Of a DNA stretch of 64,000 nt, positions 29,320 to 40,124 are shown one piece after another (the stretch's first letter is position 1; every line of letters begins with the position of its first letter). Below the pieces are notes generated by a model. It made no database searches. It was given only the letters and a program-made list of their open reading frames with translations, and was not told where the DNA came from. The stretch lies in contig WBZZ01001761.1 in the NCBI GenBank assembly GCA_019918135.1, forward strand, positions 70,001-134,000, given 5' to 3'. The DNA comes from Paulinella micropora. Taxonomy: Eukaryota > Cercozoa > Imbricatea > Euglyphida > Paulinellidae. The position numbers and the translations under genes were made by a program.

Positions 29320-30367
29320 ATGTGGAAAAGGCTTAAGGACAGGTATGGGAAAGGCAATTCCAGTTATCTGCTTGAGAAGCAGAGAAGGATTGCTAGATGG
29401 GAGTTTAAGTCGTCTACGCAATATGAAGGGCAGATTGCTGAGTTCGAATCAGTAAGGGATCAGCTGGCCGAAAAGGGTCATCACCCCTCTGATTTGAGCT
29501 TCGAGCAAATTATTCGCGATGTGATAATGGGTCCGGAAATGAAGGACAAGGAGGTTCAGACCCACTGGATGCAGTGGTTGCTGGCAGCATACTTTGAGAA
29601 AGATAAACAAGCATGGGATGTGCATCAGTGGTGGCAAGAGCTGAAGAGAAAGGCCAAGGACATTGATCTGCAAAAAGAGAGAGAGAGAAAGAGAGAAAGG
29701 CCAACAAGAAGGCAAAGGCAAATGCTGCGAAGGTTGAAAAGAGAAGACCATTCACTACCCCATGCCTGTACTTCCAGAAGGGAAGGTGTAAGAAAGGAGG
29801 AGAGTGCCAATACATGCAACTCAACAATAAGCTGAAGGGGGTTTGTTTTCTCTTTAGTAAGGAAGGGGATTGCAAGTACGGGAGTAAGTGCAAGTTCTCG
29901 CACTCGGGGAATGAAAAGAAAGGTGGAGGTGGTACACGAGGGGAGGAGGGGCAAGGCGAGGGAAAGCGCAACCAAAAGGGCAAAAAGGATAAGAGTAAGA
30001 AGGAGAAGAAGTGCTGCAAAGCGCAAGGGGCACTATGCCTCAAACTGTAAGAAGCCCTGTCTCCGGTGTGGAGGTGATCATCCTTTGCCAAAGTGTACCC
30101 ATGGCCCAGATGGGAACGGAGAGCAGCCTGGAGCAAAGGCTAAGGCCGGCATGGTCAAAAAGCAGTCCCCAGGAGCTGACACCAGTGAAAGCTCTGAAGA
30201 GGAAGAAGATGGAGAGCTCAATCGTGCCTTCAGTCTACTTCAGAGAAGGAAAGCAGCACGGGCCTACATGGTGAAAGGGGGTGGTAGCAAAACTGTGTGT
30301 AAGGTGAGGAAGTGCCCACACCTGAAACGTGTGAGAGTAGGGCGCCTCAACCTGAAAGCAGTGAGCT
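29320..30367 (+). pseudogene. Copia-2 Gag, capsid helices and CCCH plus CCHC zinc fingers
   Basis: 29320-29690 encodes helical Gag (MWKRLKDRYGKGNSSYLLEK, FEQIIRDVIMGPEMKD). A frame slip in the GAGAGA run near 29680-29700 leads to CLYFQKGRCKKGGEC and CFLFSKEGDCKYGSKCKFSH (29763-29903). The second is a clean C-x8-C-x5-C-x3-H zinc finger, the type known from RNA-binding proteins. Then 30009-30102 holds GHYASNCKKPCLRCGGDHPL with PKC, one or two knuckles. CCCH fingers in a Copia Gag are unusual. Confidence 0.75.
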
Positions 30368-32280
30368 AGCTAGTACCACCAGTCAGCTAGAAGGAGAATT
30401 GGGCGTGTTTCCGGAAGTGAGCAACTATGAGGAGTTCAACAACTTTGTCAATGCTCTGACTGCTTCTAGGGAGGGCGACCGGGCGCCTGCGACGAATGAG
30501 GAGGCGCGCGTGGTTGGCGGAGAGGAGAAGGCGATCCAGGTGGGAGGTAGTCTGAACGGAGCTGCAGCGCACAAGGCGGGCTGCTCTGCAAAGGCTGCTA
30601 CTCGCTCTGACTGGACGGAGGCCGAAGGAGTGGCTCTATTCACCGCTGGCTACGACTATGTACCTCTGAGGGCGAGCGATGGTATGACTGACGGGGGAGC
30701 GAAGGCGATCCCAGGGTCCCTGTCGGGTCACTGGCAAACTCCAAGCGAGCCTGAAGAGGAAAAGAAGGTGCCAACTAGGAAGAGGTGGTTGGAAGGTAAA
30801 GAACCATGGAAGATGACGAATTCTACGAATGGGACAGCGATGCCACATACGACTCTAGTCAAGAAGATGGAGAGGAAGCTCCTAGTGTGGTAAGGCAATA
30901 CCGGGACAACGGAGGAGCAGTGACGCATGAGTTCAGACAGTACGGGTCGGGGCGGCGGAGGCTGGTAACCTTCGGTGTGTCAACGGCTCCGGCGGAGTTT
31001 GTATCTCGTTCGTGGATGAGGGATATTCCCTCAGGACCGGGTTTGTTGGACCAGTATGTGGAATTGCAAATTGATCGGCTTGAGTTTCGAAGACTCAAGT
31101 ACGGGCGCAACCCACCTAGGGCATTGATGGTGAAGAGGGCGGGGAGTAAGACGGTTGCCGGAGAGAACAAGACAGTAGCTACTCCGCAAACACCAGACTC
31201 AATTTATTCATTGCCCGAACCTTTAAAGTATGGTCCCGAGACCTACGACATACCGCCCGAACACCTGCGACATGAGGATGACGAGCCAGTGGGAGTGGTG
31301 GAAGCGCGCCTGGAGGGAGGTGCTACGGTTCGACGTTCGGCAGAGACCGGTGCATGAGGACCCGGAAGGAGGCGGTGGAGTCAGAGTACCAACAGGTAAG
31401 GGCTGACGCTGCCGGGCTACTCATCGGGGATATGATGTTCTGCACCAACCACCGAGACAAGAGAAAGCGCTACTACGTGGATGAGAGCATAAGTGCTAAG
31501 GCGCGTGAGTGGGCGCTGATGCCGGCGTATCGGCTGGCCACATAATATATTATTTGGTGGTGGAAATGGAGGAACGTGGTCTTGGGCACCTGGTCGGGCG
31601 AGCCAAGCCGGACAAGATGGTGGAGCATCTAACCCGACAAGAAGCTCAGAGGCGGGGGGTGAATTGGGACCGGTCACTGGTGCCCATTATATTCACTATT
31701 CTGCGAGAGGAGCACACCGGGTTGCTCTACAACTTCAGCATCAACCGGGATAAGGTGAAGTGGGAAGAGCCGGGAGTTCCGAGGAACCGGAAGGTGTACC
31801 GTGAACGAGGGCCTTATCGCACGGTGAAAGCGGCGGTAACACAATATCGGGCCATGAAGGACCCGGTTCATGCCGGAAGGTATGACTCGAACCTAAAGCG
31901 AGTGGGGTGGTGCGGGATCAAGGTCCCGTGACGCCGATAGTAGCGAAAGGCAAGATGGCCCCGTCACCGGTCACGGAGGAAGCGATGCCCCTGCTAACTC
32001 CAAAGGTGGAAGGGAAAACCACGGAGACCACAGAGGCACCGACAGAGAGCCAAGCGGAAAGCCAAGGACCTGCCACACCGGGGCCGGGAAAGGCAAAGCG
32101 GGAGATGCTGGCTACTCCGGAGGAAGTAGTTGACCCATTAGTGTTTCTGGAAAATGGGAGTACCCCGTGGCGGGAGCACATGGTGAGCTCTATCGTAGCT
32201 TCCCAGAAGATACCACGGAGGTGCACGAGGAGTCGGAGGACTCCAAGGACCCAGGGAGAGGGGACGACACTGTGTCATTA
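30312..32280 (+). pseudogene. Copia-2 region between Gag and protease, unrecognised
   Basis: Several overlapping frames with protein-like pieces: EVSNYEEFNNFVNALTASRE, FYEWDSDATYDSSQEDGEE, GLLDQYVELQIDRLEFRRLK, and REEHTGLLYNFSINRDKVKW followed by GPYRTVKAAVTQYRAMKD. They may be a long linker or an additional ORF. None is recognised and the order is broken by frameshifts. Confidence 0.45.
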
Positions 32281-33070
32281 GTGACCCAAGTCAGGGCGGC
32301 GGCGCCTTACGACACCCCGAAGGCCCAGAAGTTTAAGGCCGAGATGGAGAGGGCGCTAGCTCAGGTCAAGGGTAGACTGACGCCCACTAAACCTAAGCGC
32401 CAGGAACACACGAAAGATGAGGAAATGCGCACCAACATGCTTCGGCACCTCCGGAAAGCTGGCGATGGTTATGGCGGAGCTCTACAGCGAGGACGCACGA
32501 GCCGTGGGCTTGGACCAGATCGCCGAAGTGCAGCAACTAATCACCAAGGTTGCAGAGAAGCGGCTATGGAGAAGGGAAGAACGCACAGAAGGGCCGCTCA
32601 CCCCTGATCCAGTACCAGGTCAACCCACCCCGGGGGCAGCTCCGAGCCCGGGCAAGCCGCGAGTGGAAGTGGAGCCGGAGCAGGGACGGGACCTGGTAAG
32701 TGAAAAAGAGAGGATAAAGAGATTGGAGGTGATAATGGAACAGCAAAATGAAGTGAACCAGAATCGGGTGGCGTGGCCACCCAAGTGGGGGGACGACCAC
32801 CGAGACCTACAGGACTTCGAGGAGCGGTGGCAGGAGTACGTGGGGCTGCTGTACCGCTGGTCTACTGGTTGACCTTTTCCCTACAACAAACCGAGGTGCC
32901 CCGTGCACTGGGATCCTAAACCATGGAGGATCGCTGGAGATTGGGAGAAGCGTCCCAAGCCTTACTGGTTACGGCCGCTAGGGGGAGGCGACATGCCCGA
33001 TCATGTGGTGGTCTACGATGGGGGGGTCCAGGGGAGCCCGAGCAAGTTCGGGAGGAGGAAATGGAAGTGA
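32281..33070 (+). pseudogene. Copia-2 pre-protease ORF with internal TGA
   Basis: A frame from about 32417 (MAELYSEDARAVGLDQIAEV ... QDFEERWQEYVGLLYRWSTG) reaches a TGA at 32870-32872. It continues open for 65 more codons in the same frame (PFPYNKPRCPVHWDPKPWRI ... DHVVVYDGG). Both sides have the same Trp/Pro/Arg-rich style, so the TGA looks like a lost Trp or other codon. A frameshift near 33050 leads to the protease. Confidence 0.5.
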
Positions 33071-34420
33071 TAAGAATGATGCTCAACCGCGCGCTGATGG
33101 GAATGGATCGCTGGAAGGCGACGAGACCGCGTAAGGTCCCGGACCCCATGTTGGACTCGGGGGCAGTGTCGGACATGGCACCGCCCAGTTACAAGGAGTT
33201 CATGAACGGAGTCAAGCGCGAGGTAAAAGAGTTCAGCGCTGTGGGCGGAACCACAAGGATGGAAGCGCAAGGGGACTACAAGCTACCCACCCTCAGGGGT
33301 GATGGCCGGGATGAAAGCTTACCTCTCAAGGAATTCTGGGTGGGGGAGCAACTGACCGAGCTATTGGTGTCCGGACCAAAGATGATGCTAGATGGATATA
33401 CGCTGGTGTTAAGAAAAGATTCGCCCTACATCACTAGGGCGGTGGTCTCGGACGTAAAGGAGGAGGAAAAGGACGCCCTCCTATACTTCGACATGGAAGA
33501 TTCCGTAATCCGTTTTCAATCGGGCTCGACGGAAGAACAGCAAGCGGCCTTCTGGACTACCAATAAGGCGCGAAAGAAGGAGTGGGACATGGGGCTACTT
33601 CATCGGATATTTCATGATCCCGCTGCCGCTAAGTTGCAAGCCATTGCGAAGGCGCATGACGTGAAGTTAGTGAACGTCAACCAAGACGTTAGTAAAGAGT
33701 GTCCGGAGTGCGCGGCGGGCGGCGCCCAAAAGCCGCCTCAACGCGCGAACGCGCATGGGACTCGAATGAAGGAGAAGGGTGAAGGTTGGTCGGTGGATAT
33801 CTCCGCACTACTGGCAAGACCACTACTCAACGGGGAGCGATGCCCAATGACGATGGTGGAGGATACCGTTGGGTACACCAACTTGGAGCTGTTGCTGAAC
33901 GCAGAGATGCAGCGTCAGTCTCTGGTAGCCAGCAAAGTGTTCCGGATGAGCCGTACCCAGACGGGTAACCGGGTGAAGCAGATACGCGGGGACGGCGCTT
34001 ACCGACGATCGCAAGTGTTTAATGACAATGATCGAGAGTGTGGGAGTGCGACCGCGGTATGCGGTAAGGAACGACCCTAACAAGCAAGCATTGGTGGAAG
34101 TATCGCAGAAGCATATATGGGCAGGTGCGAGGAAGCTACTAAAGCAAGCGCAACTACCCTATGTGTACTTGGGTTACGCGCTCATGCACGTTGGATTGCT
34201 ACACAACCTAACACCACCACCGGGGGGCAAGGAGCCGAGGTTGTTCACCATGTTCCTGTATGAGAAGGACGTGGAGTGGCTATCGTTGTTGCACACCTTC
34301 GGGTGTCTCTGTCACGTGGTAGTACTACTCGACAAAAAGTACCATGGGTTGCGTAAGGAGGAAGATTGCTCGTTGCCGGCCGCTTGGATGGGGCTAGACC
34401 TGGAGACCCAGCGCATGTAG
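33050..34420 (+). pseudogene. Copia-2 protease, GAG-pre-integrase and integrase core
   Basis: Protease box MLDSGAVSDM near 33150 (DSGA). Pre-integrase His/Cys pattern LLHRIFHDPAAAKLQAIAKA ... CPECAAGG at 33597-33720. Integrase core: first Asp in GWSVDIS (33787), second in QIRGDGAYRRSQVF (33981) and, after a frameshift near 34025, the Glu in ALVEVSQKHIWAGARKLL (34090), followed by TFGCLCHVVVLLDKKYHGLR. The catalytic DDE residues are all present but in broken frames. Confidence 0.82.
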
Positions 34421-35110
34421 TGCTGGTCCAGGGGGAGATCGAGCGTTGGCGGTTTGTAATCAACTTTGACGAAGATCAGCCCGCATGGCCCATCATAGTT
34501 CAGATATGGAAGGCCGCCGGACTGAAGGTGGACGAGGCCATAGGTTCTCCGATCAGCGATGACTTGGAGGGGCTATTCGTTAAGCCAGAAGGGGCGGAAG
34601 ACAATGATCGCGTATTCGTGGTCAAGGAGGTGAAGGAAGAAGAAGGAACGCTGAGACAGCCTGAGCCGGAGGAGTCAACGGACGAACAGCGGGAGGTGAC
34701 CCGTGGTATGAGCGTTGAGGTGCCGGCAAAGGAGTGGGGATGGAATTGGGCCAAGAAGACCTACGGCCCGGAGTGGAAGAGTAAAACCCGGGAGGGTGCG
34801 GTGGAAGGGGAGTGTGACCCATTCGCAAAGGCAAGAAGCTGCAGCCGGCTCATTTCGTGCGTTTTGAAGGCGACGAAACAGAGAATGAAGTTGAGAGAAT
34901 GCTAGACACGGAAATTCTCAAGTGGGCAGTACGTGAGCGGGCGCTGGCAGCTACGTTTACGCGTCCGGTGGCGGAGAAGGAGGCTACCGCTTCCGGAAAG
35001 TTCGAGGATGCCCGAGCGCAGGAGATCGCTACCCTGTGGGTGGATGTTTTCGGAGGCGCAAGAGGGAGTCGGTACCGGCGCGGGACTTGTGCCGGGGGCG
35101 ATACGCCGAT
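34421..35110 (+). pseudogene. Copia-2 integrase to reverse transcriptase linker
   Basis: Frame with WRFVINFDEDQPAWPIIVQI, an acidic Glu-rich part, then VEVPAKEWGWNWAKKTYGPE. This resembles the WG..WA...YG block seen at the same place in Copia-1 (RAWGDGWAKKKYGEGW). The two elements therefore share this linker domain. Confidence 0.6.
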
Positions 35111-36043
35111 GCGACCAAAGAGTCGGGAGGAAAAGTATTAAAGTACAAGAGTAGGCTGGTGGCAAAGGGGTACTCCATGGTACAAGGAGAACACTATGGG
35201 CAATGCACGTTCCCAACCCCCTGCACCATGACCATACTTGGCTTCTTCATGGTGGTGACGTTCTACGACCTCGTATTGGGCAAGTTCGATGTAGGCACGG
35301 CTTACATAGAGGCCGAGGTGGAAGAGGCGGGAATGCGACCTACCTATCTGGTACCCCCGTTCGGCTTTGAAGAGGAGGGGTATGTCTGGGAAATGGTAAG
35401 AGCGCTCTACGGGCGACCGGATGCCGGGAGAAAGTGGTGGATGCAAGTGCTGGTGCCTTTCATGGTGTTGCAAGGGTACGAGCAGCACAAAGCGTTTCCG
35501 TGCTTCTTCTTTCGTTGGCGTTCGGGGCAGGATAAGCCTGACATTGGGTTCGTCCATGTGGACGACATCATGATGGGCTTCAGCAGCGAAGAAGCAAAAG
35601 AGGAGTTTCGGGCAGCAGGGGAAAGCCGCTTCAAGGTGTTCAAGAGCGAACTACCAACGGGAGTGGTGGGAATCGACATCGAGGACGGCAGGCCTCCGGA
35701 GTTGGGTCGGACCATCAAGTTATTCCAGGAAACGTTTATCAAGGAAGCCAGCGAGCGGTTAAAAACCAAAGACTTATCGTCTGTGGATTCACCGTGGCTG
35801 ATGCCCGGGTGCCGGGTGGGAGTCTCAAGTGTCCTGGAGGAGTTTTCGCCGTATCATGTCTGCGAGATACTTATCTGGGTGCGGGTGACTCTGCATGACA
35901 CGCTTGGGCCGGTGGCCGAGATGGCCCGATATACTTCAAAACAGGAGGAGTTCCCCTTTCAAGAGGCGGAACAGGTGATGCGTTACCTTCAGGGTACGCC
36001 AGGCGGGGAATCCGGTTCTACCAAAAGGATAGCACTCGCCTGA
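35036..36043 (+). CDS. Copia-2 reverse transcriptase
   Basis: KYKSRLVAKGYSMVQGEHYG, GKFDVGTAYIEAEVEE, EMVRALYGRPDAGRKWWMQV and the catalytic FVHVDDIMMGF near residue 185. The frame then passes through the connection domain to YLQGTPG, where one base is missing or extra (about 35998-36010). The FDV and VDD boxes carry the catalytic Asp residues. Confidence 0.92.
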   Translation: MGGCFRRRKRESVPARDLCRGRYADATKESGGKVLKYKSRLVAKGYSMVQGEHYGQCTFPTPCTMTILGFFMVVTFYDLVLGKFDVGTAYIEAEVEEAGMRPTYLVPPFGFEEEGYVWEMVRALYGRPDAGRKWWMQVLVPFMVLQGYEQHKAFPCFFFRWRSGQDKPDIGFVHVDDIMMGFSSEEAKEEFRAAGESRFKVFKSELPTGVVGIDIEDGRPPELGRTIKLFQETFIKEASERLKTKDLSSVDSPWLMPGCRVGVSSVLEEFSPYHVCEILIWVRVTLHDTLGPVAEMARYTSKQEEFPFQEAEQVMRYLQGTPGGESGSTKRIALA

Positions 36044-36653
36044 CATCCTACCCTGATGCGAATTGGAAAGGAGATTGGGGCGATCGACGCGCCCGACTCG
36101 CAGTGTTCCATTTCATGCTAGGGGGTTCGGTGAACCCGGTGTGCATGAAACGCACCATTACGGTGGAACTACCGAAGCCGCGCGGGCCGCGAGGCAAGGA
36201 AAGGCGGGAAAGCTGTTAGTGAAGCAGAAGGATCTGCAAGCAGAGGCGGTGGGGACGTTGCCCCACCCAGAGGAAAAGATGCCGGAGGGTCATGTACGAA
36301 TGGAGGCGCCTCCGGAAGAATCGACCTGCGAGGCCGAGATCTACGCGCTGGATGCGTGTTTACATGGGATCGCAGGAGGAAAAGTGGCCAAGGATCTGTC
36401 CAAGAAAGGGTGGGGCAAACCACCTGTGGTATACGAAGATAACAAGGGGGCCATCGATCTGGCTACAACCAACATTTACCGGCAGAAGTTAGATCACATT
36501 GATCTGCGCTACGAGTATGTCAACGCCATGATCCTGGCCGGGAAGGCAATGTTGGAGAAGATTGGTTCCGCAGATAACTACGGTGATGTCAACACTAAGA
36601 GGCAGCGGGGACCAAAGTACTCGAAATTGATCGAGAAGATTGCGCAACAGTGA
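36010..36653 (+). pseudogene. Copia-2 RNase H
   Basis: Pieces in three frames: GIRFYQKDSTRLTSYPDANW, LAVFHFMLGGSVNPVCMKRT, then STCEAEIYALDACLHGIAGG, PVVYEDNKGAIDLATTNIYR and LDHIDLRYEYVNAMI, ending KIAQQ at TGA 36651-36653. The Asp and Glu residues of RNase H (DANW, EAE, EDN) are present. Confidence 0.85.
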
Positions 36654-36713
36654 ACTGTAAGGCGCTTGATAGGACCTTTGTTTAGTCTGAGTGACAGTTG
36701 GTATTAATGCAAT

Positions 36714-36725
36714 CAAGGGGGAGCT
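36714..36725 (+). other. Polypurine tract of Copia-2
   Basis: CAAGGGGGAGCT, 60 bases after the RNase H stop, at the place where plus-strand priming and the 3' LTR are expected. Confidence 0.6.
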
Positions 36726-38850
36726 TGGGAAGTGAATTAGGTGACGGGATTAATACAACCGGTATATACGTTAAATAATATATTAATAGTTAGTAGTACG
36801 GAAAAAGGGATATTTACTGGTGTGGGTGGCATTGGTGGCACCAATGCCAATATACCCTGTATGGATACCTTTTATTTTATGACTTAGTGACCTGCATCAA
36901 CTGTTTCGTTTGTTTGGTGGGCTTTTGTCTGTATCGATTGAATAATCTATTAAAGGACATTTGGAGCTGGTTAGATAGTCAACTGGGGAAGCCTGGGAGA
37001 CGTGAAACCGGCTTCTAATACCCTCTATTCTGTTCAATTTCTTAAGTGACTGCGTCAGCCGGCGGCGCCATGTCAGAAAAAAATTAGCTAAAACCCGGCT
37101 CTAGAACTATCTCTAGTATCTAGAATATGAAATTTTGATAAATTATAATGAAAAACATGGAAAGAAAATTTATGAAGTTTTTAAAGCTATCTAGACACCT
37201 AGTCTGCTAGCACGATAGGATTTGAAATTTAGCTTTCCCCTCGCGCAGCACGGCGCCGCTACAAACTCAAGATTTCAAACAGTGATCATATCTTTTCGGC
37301 CCGCGGGCACATAAGATGTTTTTGTGTCGGAGTGCCAATGTGCGTCTTCGATGATCAAATTTGTCTACTTTTTGACACAATTGTGTTAGGTAATAGGTTG
37401 GTAACTAATATCTCCATGTATTTAACCAGGTTATATGGTTAGATCCCGTTTCAGAACAATTTAGTTAGTAATGCCAATCCAGCTTTGTGGACCGAGTGTG
37501 TATATCTGCCCCCACGGCGCAAAGTGGGTCCAGTTATTGTTTCGTTCTTAATACCTACCATTCGTTTCAGTCGTCAGTTACTGTTGGAGGAGGTTAATCA
37601 TTAAAGTCATTCTTCTGTATATATATCGTAAGTCGTTAGGTTATGAAGCCTTGAAGCGCCGATTGCGCTGGAACCCTTGGATAGTGTTTCCAAGTACAGA
37701 AGAAAGCTGGCCCCAACACCCAGAGGGACGTTGTCTTGTTTGTGTTTTGTGCCAGAGCAGAACTAATTTCTGTTTGCTGTGTGTGTTTGATAGGTAACTG
37801 GTGAGGCCCTGTGCGAGTTGAGCTGAGTCTCTGCGTCAGCGCAGTGGGTGGTGGTTCGAGGCAGTTCGAGCTCAGCCAGCCAGCCCACCAAGGTGTCAAG
37901 AGTTCCTAAGGGAACGTTCTGGACAGTGGCAGTGGTTGCTAGCAGTCCAGCTCGCCAGTTCAGCAGGTCACGACTGTTTCCGGCAACATCTATCGACACA
38001 ACATGCTTGACTTTGATCTGATTTGGGGTGGACTCTAGCAGTGGCACTGTCGTTTACGTTCGACATCCACCAGTCCACTCGCTCAGACCCCACTCATTTT
38101 TGGCTTCCGTTGCAGACGTTGGACTTTTCCCCGGCAGTATTGGAAAACCCCATGGCTATATCAACGGAACCTGTCGTCGGGACAAGTGGCTTTGCTCCCC
38201 CGTTGCAGACGCTCGCTCAACAAGTTCCAGCTCAAGTAGCTTTGGGTAATCACTTTGGTAAGATATGTCATTACCTACATATATACACTACCAGAAAGTG
38301 AAACTAGATTTGAAAATTCCTCCTCTTCCAAGGATCTAGGAACATATATAAAAAACTTTAATTTAAGACGTATGAGACTACGTACATATATTTTGATATC
38401 TATTCTTATTAGTTAACCCCTTGTTAATAAACTAGATAAATTGCTTAGAAGGAATATCAATAGTTTTGCACAGCAGTGTCAAGAGAGAGTCTGCACCGTC
38501 ACCATCTACTTCTAAGTCACAGAAACCACAATCTCATGATCAGTCTATCACACTGCATCCGCATGCGCTGGTTTTTTTATCTAGTCAATATATACTTTTC
38601 ACATTTTACATTCTAGGTGCGCATGCATATGCCCTAAAATCTAGAAAATATTAATTGTGATGTACATGTCTATGTGCAAATCTAGGTGCACTAAATTGAA
38701 AAGTCAGGTGCACTTATTTTCAAAGCTTGCTAACAATCTGATACTATTGATATTAAGTCAGTTACAGTAGTATAATATGAAATTTACAAGGGTCGTTTTT
38801 TCGTGCCTCAAAATAACCTCGTAAATTTCATTTGACGCTTCCTATTGATA
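36726..38850. other. No gene recognised; presumed 3' LTR of Copia-2 and AT-rich DNA
   Basis: Starts right after the polypurine tract. Broken short frames only. Around 38152-38252 a stretch ATG GCT ATA TCA ... GGTAATCAC followed by TTTG|GTAAGATATG could be an exon with a donor, but nothing supports it further. Confidence 0.4.
38779..38830. repeat. Inverted repeat near the left end of the PLV
   Basis: TGAAATTTACAAGG pairs with CCTCGTAAATTTCA, 13 of 14 bases, around a loop of about 24 bases. It lies just left of the first element-like ORF and may mark or be near the element end. Confidence 0.6.
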
Positions 38851-38855
38851 GTTTG

Positions 38856-39144
38856 AACTTTCAGAGGTAAGGGGCTGAATTCAAAAGGGTTAAATCCAGA
38901 AGTATATGAAAAGATGGATTTAGGTGAAAGTATTGAAAATGTTAGAGATTTTCAAATGAAGAAAATTCATTTATCACGAAATAGCAAACAGCAAAACATT
39001 AACTATTTCAGCATAGTTCATACTACAAACATAAAAAGAAAGTTAATGATAATAAATGGTGCGGTCGTGAGTTTATCAACAAAAATGATAGTATCCCTCA
39101 CGGCTTCCATATCCGTTCCTAGATTAATGATAATAATTAATTAA
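38856..39144 (+). pseudogene. Left-edge ORF of the PLV, unrecognised
   Basis: The frame is open from 38856 without ATG (FRGKGLNSKGLNPEVYEKMD ... VRDFQMKKIHLSRNSKQQ), then degenerates; another frame gives WCGREFINKNDSIPHGFHIR. It looks like the remains of a longer viral gene whose 5' part is lost. No family is recognised. Confidence 0.35.
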
Positions 39145-39178
39145 TTTTTTCTATAAATTATATACCCTATAGTATACT

Positions 39179-39292
39179 ATGACCACCCTCACCAGACTAT
39201 GTGAGAAGTTTGAGAAACTCTCTATTGAAACTAAAAAAGAAACATTTTCTCTTACCGATGTTAAAAAGATCATTACCGACGAAATCCAATGA
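39179..39292 (+). CDS. Small PLV ORF, 37 aa
   Basis: ATG at 39179, 37 codons (TRLCEKFEKLSIETKKETFS...), stop TGA overlapping the next start as ATGA (39289-39292). The overlap is the usual sign of tightly packed viral genes. It may also be the N-terminal half of the next ORF separated by a single-base indel. Confidence 0.45.
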   Translation: MTTLTRLCEKFEKLSIETKKETFSLTDVKKIITDEIQ

Positions 39293-39465
39293 TTGAAAAT
39301 GCACGGGCGGGCAAGCCAAGGGATATTTTTCCATTTGGTAAGTATCGCGGGAAGAAGGTTCAAGATGACGCACTTATTGATAAGCCATATCTTGAATGGG
39401 TTATGAAACAGCCGTGGTTTGAGAAATTTACTGACATTAAAAGTGAAGTAAAAAAATACATTTAA
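39289..39465 (+). CDS. Small FGKY-motif protein (DUF3820-like), 58 aa
   Basis: ATG 39289, stop TAA 39463-39465. The motif PFGKYRGKKVQDD with DKPYLEWVMKQPWF fits the short DUF3820 pattern (FGK.KG......P..YL.W), known as a small domain in bacterial and phage proteins and next to exonuclease domains. Function unknown. A diverged second copy is encoded immediately downstream. Confidence 0.6.
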   Translation: MIENARAGKPRDIFPFGKYRGKKVQDDALIDKPYLEWVMKQPWFEKFTDIKSEVKKYI

Positions 39466-39492
39466 TAAAAATTATTTTGTAGTATATATAAG

Positions 39493-40023
39493 ATGACCGA
39501 CCTAAGCACCAAACAGGACTACTTGAATGAAATTGAAAAATGGAACATTGACAGCGAAATAAAAAGCCAACAATTAAATGGACTAAGCCTGACATTGTAT
39601 CTTTCTATGAACAATACAAACCACGCGACGATAACGTGAAAGTGATTATACCATCCAATGTTGATTTGCTAGATAAATCAACATTCGCCATAACGGGCGA
39701 CGAGCCATTCAATGTTGATTTGCAAGATAAATCAACATTTGCGCCTGATTTAAAAGAGACTGGAATTACCGAAATCAAGGAAAATGTAGGCGAAGAGATA
39801 GCACAAAATGAAACCGATATTTTTCTTCAATATGGTAAGTATAAAAAAATGAAAATGAAGATGTCGCTAAGATTGACAAACCATACCTTGAATATTTAAT
39901 TCAAGACCCTTATTTTAATAATAAAGGTGCTGTAAAAAATATTTCTGATGATATTTTAGAATTGCGCTCCTATCTGGCTAATCGCCAGATTTACCGCTAT
40001 GGATTCAACTTGTTGAATCTATA
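39493..40023 (+). pseudogene. Second FGKY-motif gene, frameshifted
   Basis: It starts ATG 39493 (MTDLSTKQDYLNEIEKWNID), shifts near 39575, and continues KPDIVSFYEQYKPRDDNVKV with a repeat NVDLLDKSTFA / NVDLQDKSTFA. It then shifts again in the A7 run at 39842-39848 and ends DKPYLEYLIQDPYFNNKGAV ... GFNLLNL before TAA at 40021-40023. The end LQYGKYKK...IDKPYLEYL parallels the preceding 58-aa protein. Both shifts lie at or near A runs, so sequencing error is possible. Confidence 0.55.
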
Positions 40024-40124
40024 ATCTCAAACATCGATTTCCCTTTTTTTGCGATGTCTGCAAATTATCTCCAACACGTTGGAGATTCACGAAAAGCGTA
40101 GCGAGAGTGTGAATTTGCAAATAT
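39955..40124. promoter_or_regulatory. Paired hairpins with 20-bp palindromes between convergent genes
   Basis: Contains palindromes 39972-39990 (ATCTGGC-TAATC-GCCAGAT), 40002-40019 (GATTCAAC-TT-GTTGAATC) and 40067-40086 (ATCTCCAAC-AC-GTTGGAGAT). They are nested in longer inverted structures with edges TTTTAGAATTGCGC, ACATCG and CGATGT, and ATATC/GATAT at the gene sides. Same architecture as the other PLV gene borders. Confidence 0.7.

Larger units (their letters stand above)
28490..36653 (+). mobile_element. Copia-type retrotransposon 2 (internal part), decayed
   Basis: Plus-strand order: Gag with zinc fingers, a long linker, protease, pre-integrase, integrase, reverse transcriptase, RNase H, then a polypurine tract at 36714-36725. 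The frame changes at least ten times. No direct LTR pair was found by eye: the DNA after 36726 (GGGAAGTGAATTAGG...) has no visible copy before 28490. The element is distinct from Copia-1 in sequence and in its Gag zinc fingers. Confidence 0.85.

Noticed and set aside
29510-30136. Minus-strand ORF rich in Leu, Ser and Phe
   Set aside because: Antisense of the Gag Lys/Arg/Glu-rich part; no independent support.
36726-38850. Complete LTR pair for Copia-2
   Set aside because: The sequence after the polypurine tract has no visible copy before 28490; an alignment would be needed to find a diverged one.
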